Shown: piece by piece, positions 6,708 to 15,784 of the stretch
How positions within the stretch are numbered: position 1 is the stretch's first letter
Layout: each line of letters begins with the position of its first letter
Assembly (NCBI GenBank): GCA_050015355.1
Contig: JBEKBO010000067.1
Span: 1 to 25,151, forward strand
Direction of reading: 5' to 3'
From: CAWBRT01 sp050015355
Lineage (GTDB): Bacteria; Acidobacteriota; Terriglobia; Terriglobales; Acidobacteriaceae
DNA: 25,151 nt
Translations under genes and position numbers: made by a program
Notes under the pieces: generated by a model
Told to the model about the DNA's origin: nothing
What the model saw: the letters and a program-made list of their open reading frames with translations, nothing else
The model's database searches: none

Positions 6708-9044
6708 CTACCCCGCCGGGCTGTCGTTGTAAGTGTTGTTTGCCAACTGCTCTTCGGAGGCGATTTCCAATTCCATCGAGCCATCGACGGGCAGCGCGTC
6801 CAAGGGTAGTCCCTGCCGCCAAAGCGTAAAGCGTAGATTGATTGTTTGTCCCTGTGTTACCCCCAACATCGAGAGCGGCAGTTTGAGTTCCAGGATTCTG
6901 GCCAGCGTCGCCTCCGCGCCGAAAGGCTGTCTGGCCGAAGCCAGCACCACTGTCCCATCTGGAGCGTCCCTTCTTGAGACTCTCGAAGTGTGCTTAGCAA
7001 TTTCGGATGGGTTTTCGTCGAACACCTTCCAGTCCTTCAGCTTGCCGTCCAGCATCGCAATCTCGAAGTGAAGAATGCGCCCTTCGCTTAGCGTGTGCCG
7101 TGTATCCGGGGCCGAATCCTTGGTCGCGCCCGGCTTCGCCAATCGCGTGCCGCATTGGACCACCAGCCGCAATTCGCCTTGCGGCACCGCGCCTGCAAAG
7201 TCGATGCGGCAATAGAGGTTGGCTTCGTCGATACCGGCATAAGCCGACTCGAAGAAGGTTTGTCTACCGTGCATCGAGCCGGTTCGGGAATCGGCCGCAT
7301 ACATGGCGGCGCCGAGCCAGTCGAAGTAGCTGGTGTCATAGCCATCCACCCGCGGGTGGATATAGGCCGTCTGCGGAACGATGCGCGGCCGCAAGCCGCT
7401 GATGCTGATGGGACGCGCGAGGTAGTCAGGCGGAACGCCGCCGAGCGCGTTGTATACGTTGGACAGATGCTTACGATAAAGCTCGTCGAAGTCGCTGTCG
7501 CTGTCCGAGTGATGTTCCGGACCGTACCACCAGTTCCAGTCGCTTCCTTCGGCGATCAGCACCTCATCGAAAGCGAGCTGGCGCATTTCCGCCGACGCCT
7601 TGTGGGCGTTAGCGTTGTAGTAGTCGCGCGCTTCCGAGAGATAGTCCCAGGCAATGTTGTCCTCCCGAGCCCCGATCCACACATTGAAATTGGCATTGAT
7701 CCACGAGCCGGGAGTCACCCGGGGCAGCTCGCCGAACTGCTTGACAGGATGACGCGCTATCGCCTCCGAGATGGTCACGGCCTCGATCTGAGGGTCCTTT
7801 TGCAAAGAATCGTAGAAGCGCCGCAGGAATTCCCTGCCCGACTCGTGGTACGTCTCCCATGCGTTCTCGCCGTCGAGAATGATCGAAATCACCGCATCAC
7901 GGCCTTGGCGGAGCACCGGCTCGGCTGCCCCACGCAGAGTGTTCAACAGGTGGTTCGCGGCATCGGCGGCGCTCATTCCGGCATAGACGAATCCGATGAG
8001 GTCCGAAATGCGATGGTCGCGGAACAGCAGGTGCATGGGCGCGTCGCCATTCGAGTAACGATAGATCGTGTAGAGTTTGGATGCGCCTTCGGGGCTCAAC
8101 CGTCCCTGGGTGTCGCGGTTGAAGGCGAAGTCAAGAGAGCGGCCAAGCACGCCCTCGTCGGTCGCCATCCACTCAATCCCGTTTCGCGAGGCGATTGCCA
8201 GCACCTCGTCGGAGACGCTGCCTTCAGAGGGCCACATGCCTCGCGGCCGCACGCCGAAAGTCTTCTCGTGCGCTTCCATGGCAAGCTGGATATGCTGTTC
8301 GGCGTCCTCGGGATGCCGAAAGCGAATCCGGGGCAATTGCAGCCCGGGGCTGGATTCTTGCCCGACATTGGTGTCGCAAAGCAGCGGCAGGATGGGATGG
8401 TAAAAAGGCGTGGCGGACAGCTCCACCCGTTGCGTCCGAGCGGCTTCGGCGTAAGCCGGCAGTATCGAACGGATGATCTCCACCTCCCGGCTCATCACCA
8501 ACTCCTGCTCGCCGCGGCTGAAGTTCCTGCCCTTGCGGACCAGCTCGCGAATCTCGGGCTGCTGCAGGCAGAACTCGTCGAACCAGGCCAGTTGCGAGAG
8601 CACCTGCAAATCAGTGTAGTCCTGATTGCTCAAGCTGTTCACCGCCAGGTCAAGATCGCGCCCCGCCCCCTGGACGCGGTCGAACAACTCGCGGTAACGC
8701 GGGTAGCGGTTGAGCATGCGCTCCAGGTGCGCATGGAATAGGTATTGCACGCCAAAGCGACGATCTTCGAGGCTCAGCTCCGCAGCGGGCTTGGAGGCGA
8801 GATCGAACAAAGGATCGCGGGCCGTTCCAGCCGCGTAATCCTCAATTTGCCTGACCAGCGACGGCACAAGATTGAAGTTCTGATGAACGCCGGGAAACTC
8901 TTCCAACAGCTTCACCATGCCGTAGTAGTCTTTGAGCGCGTGCATACGCACCCACGGCATACGATATTCCCCGGTCACCAGATCCTTGTAGAAGGGCTGA
9001 TGCATGTGCCAGAGGAGGACTATGCGGAGCTTTCCCAGTGCCAT
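6708..9044 (-). CDS. Glycoside hydrolase family 57 (alpha-amylase/glucanotransferase type)
   Basis: The 778-residue protein starts with the GH57 motif 1 (LLWHMHQPFYKD) at residues 9-20. The nucleophile region reads GMWPSEGSVSDE (Glu274) and the acid/base region ISIILDGENAWE (Asp391). These are the two catalytic positions known for GH57 enzymes acting on alpha-1,4 or alpha-1,6 glucans with retention. No signal peptide is present, so it most likely works on intracellular glycogen or maltodextrin. The C-terminal 200 residues are a beta-rich domain usual in the long bacterial forms. I placed the start at the ATG 9044, just before the conserved LRIVLLWHMHQ; an in-frame ATG at 9092 exists but adds 16 unconserved-looking residues. 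Neither has a strong ribosome site. Divergent from lptFG. Confidence 0.88.
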   Translation of the reverse strand: MALGKLRIVLLWHMHQPFYKDLVTGEYRMPWVRMHALKDYYGMVKLLEEFPGVHQNFNLVPSLVRQIEDYAAGTARDPLFDLASKPAAELSLEDRRFGVQYLFHAHLERMLNRYPRYRELFDRVQGAGRDLDLAVNSLSNQDYTDLQVLSQLAWFDEFCLQQPEIRELVRKGRNFSRGEQELVMSREVEIIRSILPAYAEAARTQRVELSATPFYHPILPLLCDTNVGQESSPGLQLPRIRFRHPEDAEQHIQLAMEAHEKTFGVRPRGMWPSEGSVSDEVLAIASRNGIEWMATDEGVLGRSLDFAFNRDTQGRLSPEGASKLYTIYRYSNGDAPMHLLFRDHRISDLIGFVYAGMSAADAANHLLNTLRGAAEPVLRQGRDAVISIILDGENAWETYHESGREFLRRFYDSLQKDPQIEAVTISEAIARHPVKQFGELPRVTPGSWINANFNVWIGAREDNIAWDYLSEARDYYNANAHKASAEMRQLAFDEVLIAEGSDWNWWYGPEHHSDSDSDFDELYRKHLSNVYNALGGVPPDYLARPISISGLRPRIVPQTAYIHPRVDGYDTSYFDWLGAAMYAADSRTGSMHGRQTFFESAYAGIDEANLYCRIDFAGAVPQGELRLVVQCGTRLAKPGATKDSAPDTRHTLSEGRILHFEIAMLDGKLKDWKVFDENPSEIAKHTSRVSRRDAPDGTVVLASARQPFGAEATLARILELKLPLSMLGVTQGQTINLRFTLWRQGLPLDALPVDGSMELEIASEEQLANNTYNDSPAG

Positions 9045-9259
9045 GCGAGCGAGAATTGTAACAGGCGGGGAAGCGAAGCGGGCAGTCCGCATGCTAGACT
9101 CTGCTGGAAAGATCGATTTCCCGGCAACTTAGGCCCGGTTTTGCGGGTTATACCTTCCGCGATTCTGGCCTGGAAGGGGCAAGGCGCTGGCCGCGTGCCC
9201 GGGGAATCCGCCTGGGTTGCGTCCTGGCGCAAATTGGAGATGGAGGGAATCCGGCTTTA

Positions 9260-9291
9260 CCCCAGCAATGGCAAAAGCGGCCATTGCTGGG
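9260..9291. repeat. Palindrome family D, copy in the lptFG leader
   Basis: A perfect 12-bp stem, CCCAGCAATGGC with GCCATTGCTGGG, around a 7-base A-rich loop. Related palindromes with CCCCAGC/GCTGGGG ends lie at 13939, 19187, 20724 and inside bshC at 22353. Its position between the two possible starts of lptFG argues for the downstream start. Confidence 0.75.
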
Positions 9292-9314
9292 AACCCCGGC
9301 TCCGGCTGAAATCC

Positions 9315-11696
9315 GTGCGAATTTTCACGCGTTACATTCTCAGCGAAGTCCTGTCGCACGCCGCGATCGGTGTTTCCCTGTTCACCTTCGTCATCTTCAT
9401 GCGTCTCCTCGATCGCATTCTGGAGATGGTGGTCCGCAACAGTGCGCCTCTGCCCAGCGTAGCCGAGATTTTCTTCCTGACCCTTCCCAACGCTTTTACC
9501 ATAACCTTGCCGATGGGCGTGCTGGTCGGAATCCTGATCGGCTTCAGCCGGCTGGCGGCGGACAGCGAGATTACCGCCATGCGGGCCTGCGGCATCGGTT
9601 CGGGCAGGTTTCTCCGCATTATCAGCATATTCACGATCGTGGCGTGGGTTCTCGCGGTGGTCAACAGCGTGTGGATTGCGCCGGCATCGGCTGCCGCACT
9701 GGACCGTCTTCAAGACAGGCTCAAGACCTCGCAGGCGTCGTTTGAGGTGCAGCCCCGAGTCTTCTACGAAGACTTCAAGAACCTGGTGCTTTACGTGCAA
9801 GACGTCCACGGCAGCAGCGGCGCTGCCGTGTGGAAGGGCATCTTCCTGGCCGACATCACCGATCCCTCGGACCCTAAAATCACGATTGCACAGAGCGGGA
9901 TTGTGACCAATGAGGGACAGGATCGCATCCGCCTGCACCTGGTGAACGGCTCGCAACAGGAAACGCCGCCCCACGATCCCGAACAGTACTCGATTTCGAC
10001 GTTTGCCGAAACCGACCTGCCGGTTGCCGTGCCGCCCAGCAATTCGCAACAACGCGAGTTGGTTCCGGTTGCCGCGATGAGCACCGCTCAGTTGCTCTGG
10101 CGTGCCGACCATCCGGAGAAAACACCGCCGCCCAGGCCCGGCGTGCCTATCGACGATCCCAAGGTGAAATCGCGCTGGTACCGGGTTGAGTTTCACCGCC
10201 GGCTGGCGCTGCCGACCTCCTGTCTGGTGCTTGCGCTGGTGGGTATCCCGCTGGGACTTTCCTCGAAGAAAGGCGGCAAGAGCACCGGATTCGTGCTGAC
10301 GATCCTGCTCGTCTTCACCTATTACCTGATCTCGCTGATGGGCATCTCGTTTGGCCGCGGAGGCAAGATGCCGCCCGGGCTCGGCGTGTGGATGTCCGAC
10401 ATCTTTTTCCTGCTCGCCGGGCTCGTGCTGCTGTGGCGAGTGGACCAGCAGCCCATCGACATCGGTTCGCTGCGCGGCTGGTGGGGCCGCCTCAAGGAGA
10501 GCTTGCAAAACAGCTCACGGCGATCGCTGCGCCTGTCCTCGAAAGCCGGCGCCGGCGGCGCATTCGAGCGCAGCTCCAGCCGCCGCCGCATCTTCAGCGC
10601 GCGCTTTCCACTGATCCTCGATGACATGGTGCTTCGTGATTTCACGCTCTATCTCGTGCTGATCATGATGACCTTCCTGATGCTCACGCTGGTGTTTACG
10701 TTTTTCGAGCTGCTCAGCGACATCGTTCGCAACAAAGTCCCTTTGACCCTGGTTGCCGATTACCTCGTCAACGTCACGCCATCGATGATCTACATGATGA
10801 CGCCGCTCAGCGTGCTGCTGGCGGTGCTGATTACCTTCGGGCTGATGCAGAAGTCGAGTGAGCTGACGGCCATAAAAGCCAGCGGCATCAGCATCTATCG
10901 CATGATCGTGCCGGTGATTCTCATTTCCGCCCTGCTCGCCGCCGGGCTTTTTGTCTTCGATCAACTCTACATTCCCTACGCCAACAAGCGGCAGGAGACG
11001 CTGCGCAACACCATCAAGGGAAAACCGGCCCAAACCTACCTGCGGCCCGATCGCAAATGGATTTTCGGCGAGCACGACGATATGTTCTATTACGAGTTCT
11101 ACGATCCCGATCAGAACCGCTTCGCGAACATCTCGTTATTCTTCTTCGAGCCCAAAACGTTTCAGTTGAAAGGGAGAGCCTTTGCCGCGCGCGCACACTG
11201 GTCCGATACTCTGGGCAAGTGGGTGTTTGAACAGGGATGGTCGCGCACCTTCCGCGGAGCGGCCATCGAAGATTACTCGCGATTCGACGTGCGCACTTTT
11301 CCCGGCGTGAGCGAGCGGCCGACCTACTTCAAGAAGGAGGTCAAGCAGTCTTCGGAGATGAATTACCAAGAGCTGCGGCATTATATAGGCGACCTGCAGC
11401 AGAGCGGCTTCGACGTTGTCCGGCTCAAAGTGCAACTGCAGAAGAAATTCGCGTTCCCGTTGATTACGCTAATCATGGCGATACTCGCCGTGCCCTACGC
11501 CATGTCGCAGGGACGGCGGGGCGCGTTGACGGGAGTCGCCGTGGCGATCGGCGTCGCCGTCAGCTACTTCATCGTCTCCGGCCTGTTCGAGGCGATGGGG
11601 AACGCCAACCAACTGCCGGCCGCGTTGGCGGCCTGGGCGCCCGACATGATCTTCGCTCTGGCCGGCGGATACCTGCTGCTGAAAGTGCCAACCTAG
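9315..11696 (+). CDS. lptFG: Fused LptF-LptG lipopolysaccharide export permease
   Basis: One continuous 793-residue frame carries two YjgP/YjgQ permeases. Residues 1-375 are LptF-like (VRIFTRYILSEVL, FFLTLPNAFTITLPMGVLVG, EITAMRACGIG, periplasmic beta domain, then ALPTSCLVLALVGIPLG). Residues about 376-438 are a basic, Ser-rich linker. Residues about 439-793 are LptG-like (VLRDFTLYLVL, TPSMIYMMTPLSVLLAV, SSELTAIKASGIS, periplasmic domain, FAFPLITLIMAILAVPYA). In other bacteria LptF and LptG are two proteins that, with an LptB dimer, extract LPS from the inner membrane. No lptB or lptC is in the window. The GTG at 9315 begins the family-typical sequence; an ATG at 9240 is possible, but would translate the palindrome at 9260-9291. 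Confidence 0.9.
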   Translation: MRIFTRYILSEVLSHAAIGVSLFTFVIFMRLLDRILEMVVRNSAPLPSVAEIFFLTLPNAFTITLPMGVLVGILIGFSRLAADSEITAMRACGIGSGRFLRIISIFTIVAWVLAVVNSVWIAPASAAALDRLQDRLKTSQASFEVQPRVFYEDFKNLVLYVQDVHGSSGAAVWKGIFLADITDPSDPKITIAQSGIVTNEGQDRIRLHLVNGSQQETPPHDPEQYSISTFAETDLPVAVPPSNSQQRELVPVAAMSTAQLLWRADHPEKTPPPRPGVPIDDPKVKSRWYRVEFHRRLALPTSCLVLALVGIPLGLSSKKGGKSTGFVLTILLVFTYYLISLMGISFGRGGKMPPGLGVWMSDIFFLLAGLVLLWRVDQQPIDIGSLRGWWGRLKESLQNSSRRSLRLSSKAGAGGAFERSSSRRRIFSARFPLILDDMVLRDFTLYLVLIMMTFLMLTLVFTFFELLSDIVRNKVPLTLVADYLVNVTPSMIYMMTPLSVLLAVLITFGLMQKSSELTAIKASGISIYRMIVPVILISALLAAGLFVFDQLYIPYANKRQETLRNTIKGKPAQTYLRPDRKWIFGEHDDMFYYEFYDPDQNRFANISLFFFEPKTFQLKGRAFAARAHWSDTLGKWVFEQGWSRTFRGAAIEDYSRFDVRTFPGVSERPTYFKKEVKQSSEMNYQELRHYIGDLQQSGFDVVRLKVQLQKKFAFPLITLIMAILAVPYAMSQGRRGALTGVAVAIGVAVSYFIVSGLFEAMGNANQLPAALAAWAPDMIFALAGGYLLLKVPT

Positions 11697-11730
11697 GGCT
11701 TGGTGTCCCAGAAGTTTGTGAAACAACTCA

Positions 11731-11915
11731 AGGTGTCATGCTGAGCGGAGCGAAGCATCCCATGATACCTATCCCACCCCGCGCCGATTTGGGCTTTTTG
11801 ATAAAACTTTTTGCTGCGTCTCAGCCCACGCCGCGCCGGGATTCCGGGTTCCTTCGCTTCGCTCAGGATTTCGGCAGGCGGCTCTGACGCCGCCTCAACG
11901 CCTCAACTTCGCATC
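11731..11915. repeat. Interspersed repeat family B, copy 4
   Basis: A composite block. 11733-11812 matches the reverse complement of about 200-276, and 11850-11908 matches the reverse complement of about 3292-3350 over some 60 bases with very few differences. It fills nearly all of the gap between lptFG and the ABC exporter gene. Confidence 0.8.
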
Positions 11916-11969
11916 CTGCACTGCTAGAATTTCATCTGATTTATATTAGTTGAGAGGCCCTCGAACCGC

Positions 11970-13802
11970 ATGTTCAACAATCTGCGCCCGCTGTTTCCAT
12001 ATCTGAAGCGATACTGGCGCGGACTTGTCATTGGCTTTTTCACCATTTTGTTCAACAACGGCATCTGGGTTCTCTTTCCTCTGGTGATTCGCCGCGCGAT
12101 TGACGGTTTGAACGCCGGGGTTACCCATGAGAAGCTCGTGACCTACTCGCTCCTGCTGGTAGCGGTAGCCGTAGGCAAGGGTATCTTCCAGTTCCTCACC
12201 CGCTGGGTTGTGATCGGCATCTCGCGCGATATCGAGTTCGATCTGCGCAACGATTTGTTCCGCCACCTGGAAGCTCTCTCCTACGGCTACTATCAGAGAA
12301 CCCGCACCGGCGACGTCATGGCGCGCGCCACCAACGACCTGAACGCCGTACGCATGCTGCTCGGCCCGGCGATCATGTATTCGGCCAACACCTTCATTTT
12401 CACCGCCGGCGCATTGATCTTTATGATCGGCCTCAGCCCCAGGCTGACGATGTGGGCGTTCCTGCCGTTACCGGTGGCCAGCATCGTGGTGCAATACTTC
12501 GGCAGACGCATACACGAACGCTTCGAGCGCATCCAGGCCATGTTCTCCGATATCTCCGCCCGGGCGCAGGAGAACTTCTCGGGCGCGCGCCTCATTCGCG
12601 CCTACGCCCAGGAGGAAGCCGAGATCCGCAGCTTCGAGACGGAGAACAAGGAGTACATCGCGCGCAGTCTGAAGCTGGTGCGCCTGATGGGAATGCTCTG
12701 GCCGACACTGGAAACCATACTTGGCTTCGCCGTCGTGCTGGTGCTCTGGCTCGGCGGACGCGAAGTGCTCTTCGGACGCATGACCGTGGGCAGCTTCGTG
12801 GCTTTCAATACCTACATGGTGCAGCTCACCTGGCCCGTGATCTCTCTGGGATGGGTCATCAACATCTTCCAGCGCGGCACCGCCTCGATGGGGCGCATCA
12901 ACCAGATTCTGACCGAACCGGTCGAGATCAAGGACGATCCAGCGCTGCCGCAACTTGCTGCCGACACCCCGATTCGCGGCGAGATCGAGTTCCGCAATCT
13001 CACTTTTGCCTATCCGCTGGAAGGCTCGCCAAACGGTAACGGCCAGAACGGCGATTCGCCCGCAGCCGCGTTTCACCCGTCCGGCGCGCCGGCCGCAAAG
13101 GGCGTACGCGTTCTCAAGAAGATCAACCTGAGGATTCCCGCAGGCAGCAGCCTGGCGATTGTCGGCCCGACAGGTTGCGGCAAGTCTACGCTGGTAAGTC
13201 TCATCCCGCGCATTTACGACGCGGAGCCGGGCATGGTGCTGATTGACGGACGGCCGATCCGCGAATTTCAGTTGGAACACCTTCGCCGGAATATCGGATT
13301 CGTTCCGCAGGAGACTTTTCTCTTCAGCGCGACCGTCCGGGAAAACATTGCCTTTGGCACGGACAACGCCCGCGAAGAAGAGATTCAGCGGGCGGCAGAG
13401 ATCGCCCGCATCGCCCCCGATATTGAAGCTTTTCCGGAGAAGTACTCGACCACCGTCGGCGAGCGCGGGCTGACACTCTCAGGCGGCCAGAAGCAGCGCA
13501 CGGCGATCGCGCGCGCGGTCATACGCAACCCGCGCATTCTTGTCCTCGACGACGCCCTGGCGAGCGTCGATACCCAGACCGAGGACCACATCCTCAATCA
13601 CCTGCGCGAGGTCATGCAGGGACGGACCACGATCTTCATCTCCCATCGCGTCTCGACCGTGCGCAATGCCGACCGCATCGCCGTTCTGCATGACGGCGAG
13701 ATCGTCGAGTACGGCACCCACGACGAACTGCTCTCGTTGAACGGCCGCTATACAGACCTGCATAACAAGCAACTGCTGGAAGAAGAGCTGGAAACCGTCT
13801 GA
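11970..13802 (+). CDS. ABC exporter, fused membrane and ATPase domains
   Basis: A 610-residue half-transporter of the MsbA/multidrug type. Residues 1-310 form a six-helix ABC transmembrane domain (FFTILFNNGIWVLFPLVIRRAID; RTGDVMARATNDLNAVR in the first coupling region). The ATPase follows: Walker A GPTGCGKST at 399-407, Q-loop FVPQETFLFS, signature LSGGQKQR at 503-510, Walker B and D-loop ILVLDDALASVD, H-loop FISHRVST. The catalytic Glu after Walker B is Asp, as in the degenerate half of heterodimeric exporters such as BmrC. A Gly/Pro/Asn-rich insert of about 35 residues (340-380) lies early in the ATPase. Substrate unknown; following lptFG, a lipid substrate is conceivable but that is speculation. 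Confidence 0.88.
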   Translation: MFNNLRPLFPYLKRYWRGLVIGFFTILFNNGIWVLFPLVIRRAIDGLNAGVTHEKLVTYSLLLVAVAVGKGIFQFLTRWVVIGISRDIEFDLRNDLFRHLEALSYGYYQRTRTGDVMARATNDLNAVRMLLGPAIMYSANTFIFTAGALIFMIGLSPRLTMWAFLPLPVASIVVQYFGRRIHERFERIQAMFSDISARAQENFSGARLIRAYAQEEAEIRSFETENKEYIARSLKLVRLMGMLWPTLETILGFAVVLVLWLGGREVLFGRMTVGSFVAFNTYMVQLTWPVISLGWVINIFQRGTASMGRINQILTEPVEIKDDPALPQLAADTPIRGEIEFRNLTFAYPLEGSPNGNGQNGDSPAAAFHPSGAPAAKGVRVLKKINLRIPAGSSLAIVGPTGCGKSTLVSLIPRIYDAEPGMVLIDGRPIREFQLEHLRRNIGFVPQETFLFSATVRENIAFGTDNAREEEIQRAAEIARIAPDIEAFPEKYSTTVGERGLTLSGGQKQRTAIARAVIRNPRILVLDDALASVDTQTEDHILNHLREVMQGRTTIFISHRVSTVRNADRIAVLHDGEIVEYGTHDELLSLNGRYTDLHNKQLLEEELETV

Positions 13803-13865
13803 CACGGCGTCAGAGATGACATCGCCGCGATGGTGTTGCGGGCTGCGCCCGCGACTTTTTCGGAC

Positions 13866-13998
13866 GGTGCCCCACATCTGCCGCAGTTAGCAGATGTGGG
13901 ACTCGGGCGCCAGTCGAACTACCCCACGTTAGCCCAATCACCCCAGCAAGCCGAGCCTCGCTGGGGACCCCGACGCGGGCGAACGTGGGGCACCAAGC
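13866..13998. repeat. Palindromic repeat family A, copy 3, with nested D palindrome
   Basis: The first hairpin (CCCACATCTGC/GCAGATGTGGG) is the same as in copy 1. In the second, CCCCACGTTAGCCC and GGGCGAACGTGGGG flank a family D palindrome (13939-13970, CACCCCAGC...GCTGGGGACC). Copy 1 has only six bases at that place, so D appears inserted into the loop of A. Confidence 0.85.
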
Positions 13999-14043
13999 AG
14001 AAAGATTCACCCCAAGCACCATCCAAATTGACCTACTACGCTT

Positions 14044-14700
14044 TTAGCGAATGACCAGAACCTCGCGCATGTTGTCGCGCCCGAGAAAGAACTTGACGGA
14101 AGAGTAGTCGTGGAAGAGGTTCTCTATGTGGCGGTTATTGAAGATTCTTTGCAGTTGGAACTGAGGTCCCCGGCGCAATTCAATCGTATCCGCGGCAGCT
14201 ATGTTGAAGCGGTAATAGGGAGCTTCGGGACCGGCGTCCTTGGTGTGAAAGAACCCGAACAGAATGCCCTTTGGCTTCATGACCCGGTGAAGGCGATCGA
14301 TCACCGATTTCACCAGCGCTTCCGGAAGATAGTCGGCAAGATCCCAGAGAAGAATGGCATCGAAGGTCTCGGGCTCGTAGTCGAGGTTCTCAGCCAGGAA
14401 ACGGTTCACGTTGATGGTGCGCTTGTCGTCGCCGCCGGCAGCGGGAATCAACAGCTCGGGGTCGCTGGCCGCCAGCAACAGGTCTTCGTTGTAGGCGCGG
14501 TGTCCGAGTCCGGTAATGAAATGAAGGTTGGCGGGCGAGGTTGGCCCCAGGTCCAGCACGACCTGTCCCTCGGGCTTTCCGATCGCACGGATGAACTCGT
14601 GGAAGCCCGTTGAACGGCGCCGCATGGGTTCTGACGCACCAGCGCCAACTCCCGCTCTGGCGGGATTATCGACTCCGAAAATGTTACGAAAGAAACCCAC
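14044..14700 (-). CDS. SAM-dependent methyltransferase, substrate unknown
   Basis: A class I methyltransferase of about 218 residues from the GTG at 14700. Motif I reads VVLDLGPTSPANL (47-59), the acidic and post-motif region FDAILLWDLADYLPEALV, and motif III VMKPKGILFGFF. This is the Rossmann-type SAM-binding fold; nothing indicates the substrate. Start choice is uncertain: an ATG at 14817 stays in frame and overlaps bactofilin, but the extra 39 residues are Arg/Trp-rich and look like translated spacer, whereas NEVGFFRNIFG looks like a true beginning. It lies 82 bases downstream of the bactofilin gene on the same strand and is probably in the same transcript. Confidence 0.78.
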   Translation of the reverse strand: MGFFRNIFGVDNPARAGVGAGASEPMRRRSTGFHEFIRAIGKPEGQVVLDLGPTSPANLHFITGLGHRAYNEDLLLAASDPELLIPAAGGDDKRTINVNRFLAENLDYEPETFDAILLWDLADYLPEALVKSVIDRLHRVMKPKGILFGFFHTKDAGPEAPYYRFNIAAADTIELRRGPQFQLQRIFNNRHIENLFHDYSSVKFFLGRDNMREVLVIR

Positions 14701-14782
14701 CTCGTTTACCTGTTGAGGTCCACCGTTCAAATCAGGATTACGCGAGCGCCAGCCGGGCTCTCTCCGGGGAAGGCGAACTCGC

Positions 14783-15355
14783 CTACTTGCCATCCAGCAA
14801 AGGAGTCTGCGAAACAACCGGCGCGGGCGCAGGACTGCTTGCAGGCGCTGCCGCCGAAGCCGCCGCCGGTGTCTCGCGACGAACCTCGGCTTTGGGCTCG
14901 GCCTTTTGAATATCGATGCCGCCCTTCAGAAAAGCTCCGTCTTCGATGACGATGCGCTGCGTGAAGATGTCACCGTGCAAAACCGCCGACCTCTTCAGTT
15001 CCACGCGTTCATTGCCGCGCACATTGCCTTCGACCTTGCCGAAAATTACCACATCCTGGGCCACGATGTTCGCGTGAACCCGGCCGTTGGGACCGACGGT
15101 CAGGCTGTGACCGCGGAGCTCGATGCTGCCCTCGACTTCTCCGTCCACGAAGAGGTCCTCAGCCCCGGCAAGCTCACCTTTTACGACGACTGAGCGGCCA
15201 ATCCGCGCGACATCGGTCTTGGGCATGCGCGCGGATTCGGCGCGCGAATCTTCCACCTTTGGCGGCTGTGCGGGACGCGCCTCCCAAGCCGGAGCTACCG
15301 GCGGCTGAGGAGACAACGGGGGCGGGGTTTCATCATCTTTGCGCGATTTCCACAT
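14783..15355 (-). CDS. Bactofilin (polymer-forming cytoskeletal protein)
   Basis: The 190-residue protein has a central domain of about 100 residues (50-155) made of short beta repeats: GRSVVVKGELAGAEDLFVDGEVEGSIEL, then VGPNGRVHANIVAQDVVIFGKVEGNV and so on. This is the right-handed beta-helix of bactofilins, which polymerise without nucleotide on the inner face of the membrane and help position cell-wall or chromosome machinery. The Pro-rich N-terminus (PPPLSPQPPVAPAW) and Ala/Pro-rich C-terminus are disordered flanks, as usual in the family. Tandem tataccc motifs at 15431-15453 may include its promoter. Confidence 0.92.
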   Translation of the reverse strand: MWKSRKDDETPPPLSPQPPVAPAWEARPAQPPKVEDSRAESARMPKTDVARIGRSVVVKGELAGAEDLFVDGEVEGSIELRGHSLTVGPNGRVHANIVAQDVVIFGKVEGNVRGNERVELKRSAVLHGDIFTQRIVIEDGAFLKGGIDIQKAEPKAEVRRETPAAASAAAPASSPAPAPVVSQTPLLDGK

Positions 15356-15784
15356 TGGCGACGCTCTCTATTCGGCTGCCGGTCCGGGACGGACAATTGC
15401 TACCCCGGTATCCGGCGAGGCCAACACTTTGACTATACCCATCGACTATACCCAACCACGGGTGCAGCGGCAATCCGGTTCTGCGGCCCCAGTCGGCGCG
15501 GCAATCAATTTGCCCCAATTCCGCCCTGGCAAGGCCGCCAAGCCGCCGGTTTCCTTGAGAATCAACTTCAGAGGCGGGCCGTTCCCCAGGCATCCCAGGC
15601 CGAGTCATGATTCTTAGACCAGATTCGCGGAAGGTATACCCAGCGAAGTAGCCGGGCGCCCAGCCCGGCGGTGCTAGCGCTGGGAACATCAACCTTGGAA
15701 CCGCTCTAGTTTGCACTCGACTTCGGAGCCAAGCTAGCTTAATTTTAGGCTTGCAAGCGCGATATCAGCTTCAAGGAGCGGTCC
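15356..15784. other. Divergent intergenic region, bactofilin / racemase
   Basis: I see no gene. A direct repeat of gactataccca lies at 15431-15441 and 15444-15454; read on the - strand each contains TATAGT, a possible -10 hexamer for the bactofilin gene. The centre (15460-15620) has coding-like composition in no clear frame, and no protein I recognise. Small palindromes occur at 15649-15670 (gccgggcgcccagcccggc). Confidence 0.5.

Noticed and set aside
7095..8741. A 548-codon open frame on + opposite the GH57 gene
   Set aside because: The - strand frame carries all GH57 motifs; the + frame is a long shadow frame due to high GC.
9129..10508. A 459-codon open frame on - opposite lptFG
   Set aside because: His/Arg/Gln-rich composition without motif or membrane segments; lptF motifs are clear on the other strand.
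1454..14000. Family A hairpins considered as a CRISPR array or Rho-independent terminators
   Set aside because: Copies are far apart, not regularly spaced, lack spacers and lack a T run after the stems; they are dispersed palindromes.
15425..15455. Tandem gactataccca considered as a regulator operator
   Set aside because: Only two copies with 13-base spacing and no symmetry; equally explained by chance or by overlapping -10 hexamers, so it is only mentioned under the intergenic region.
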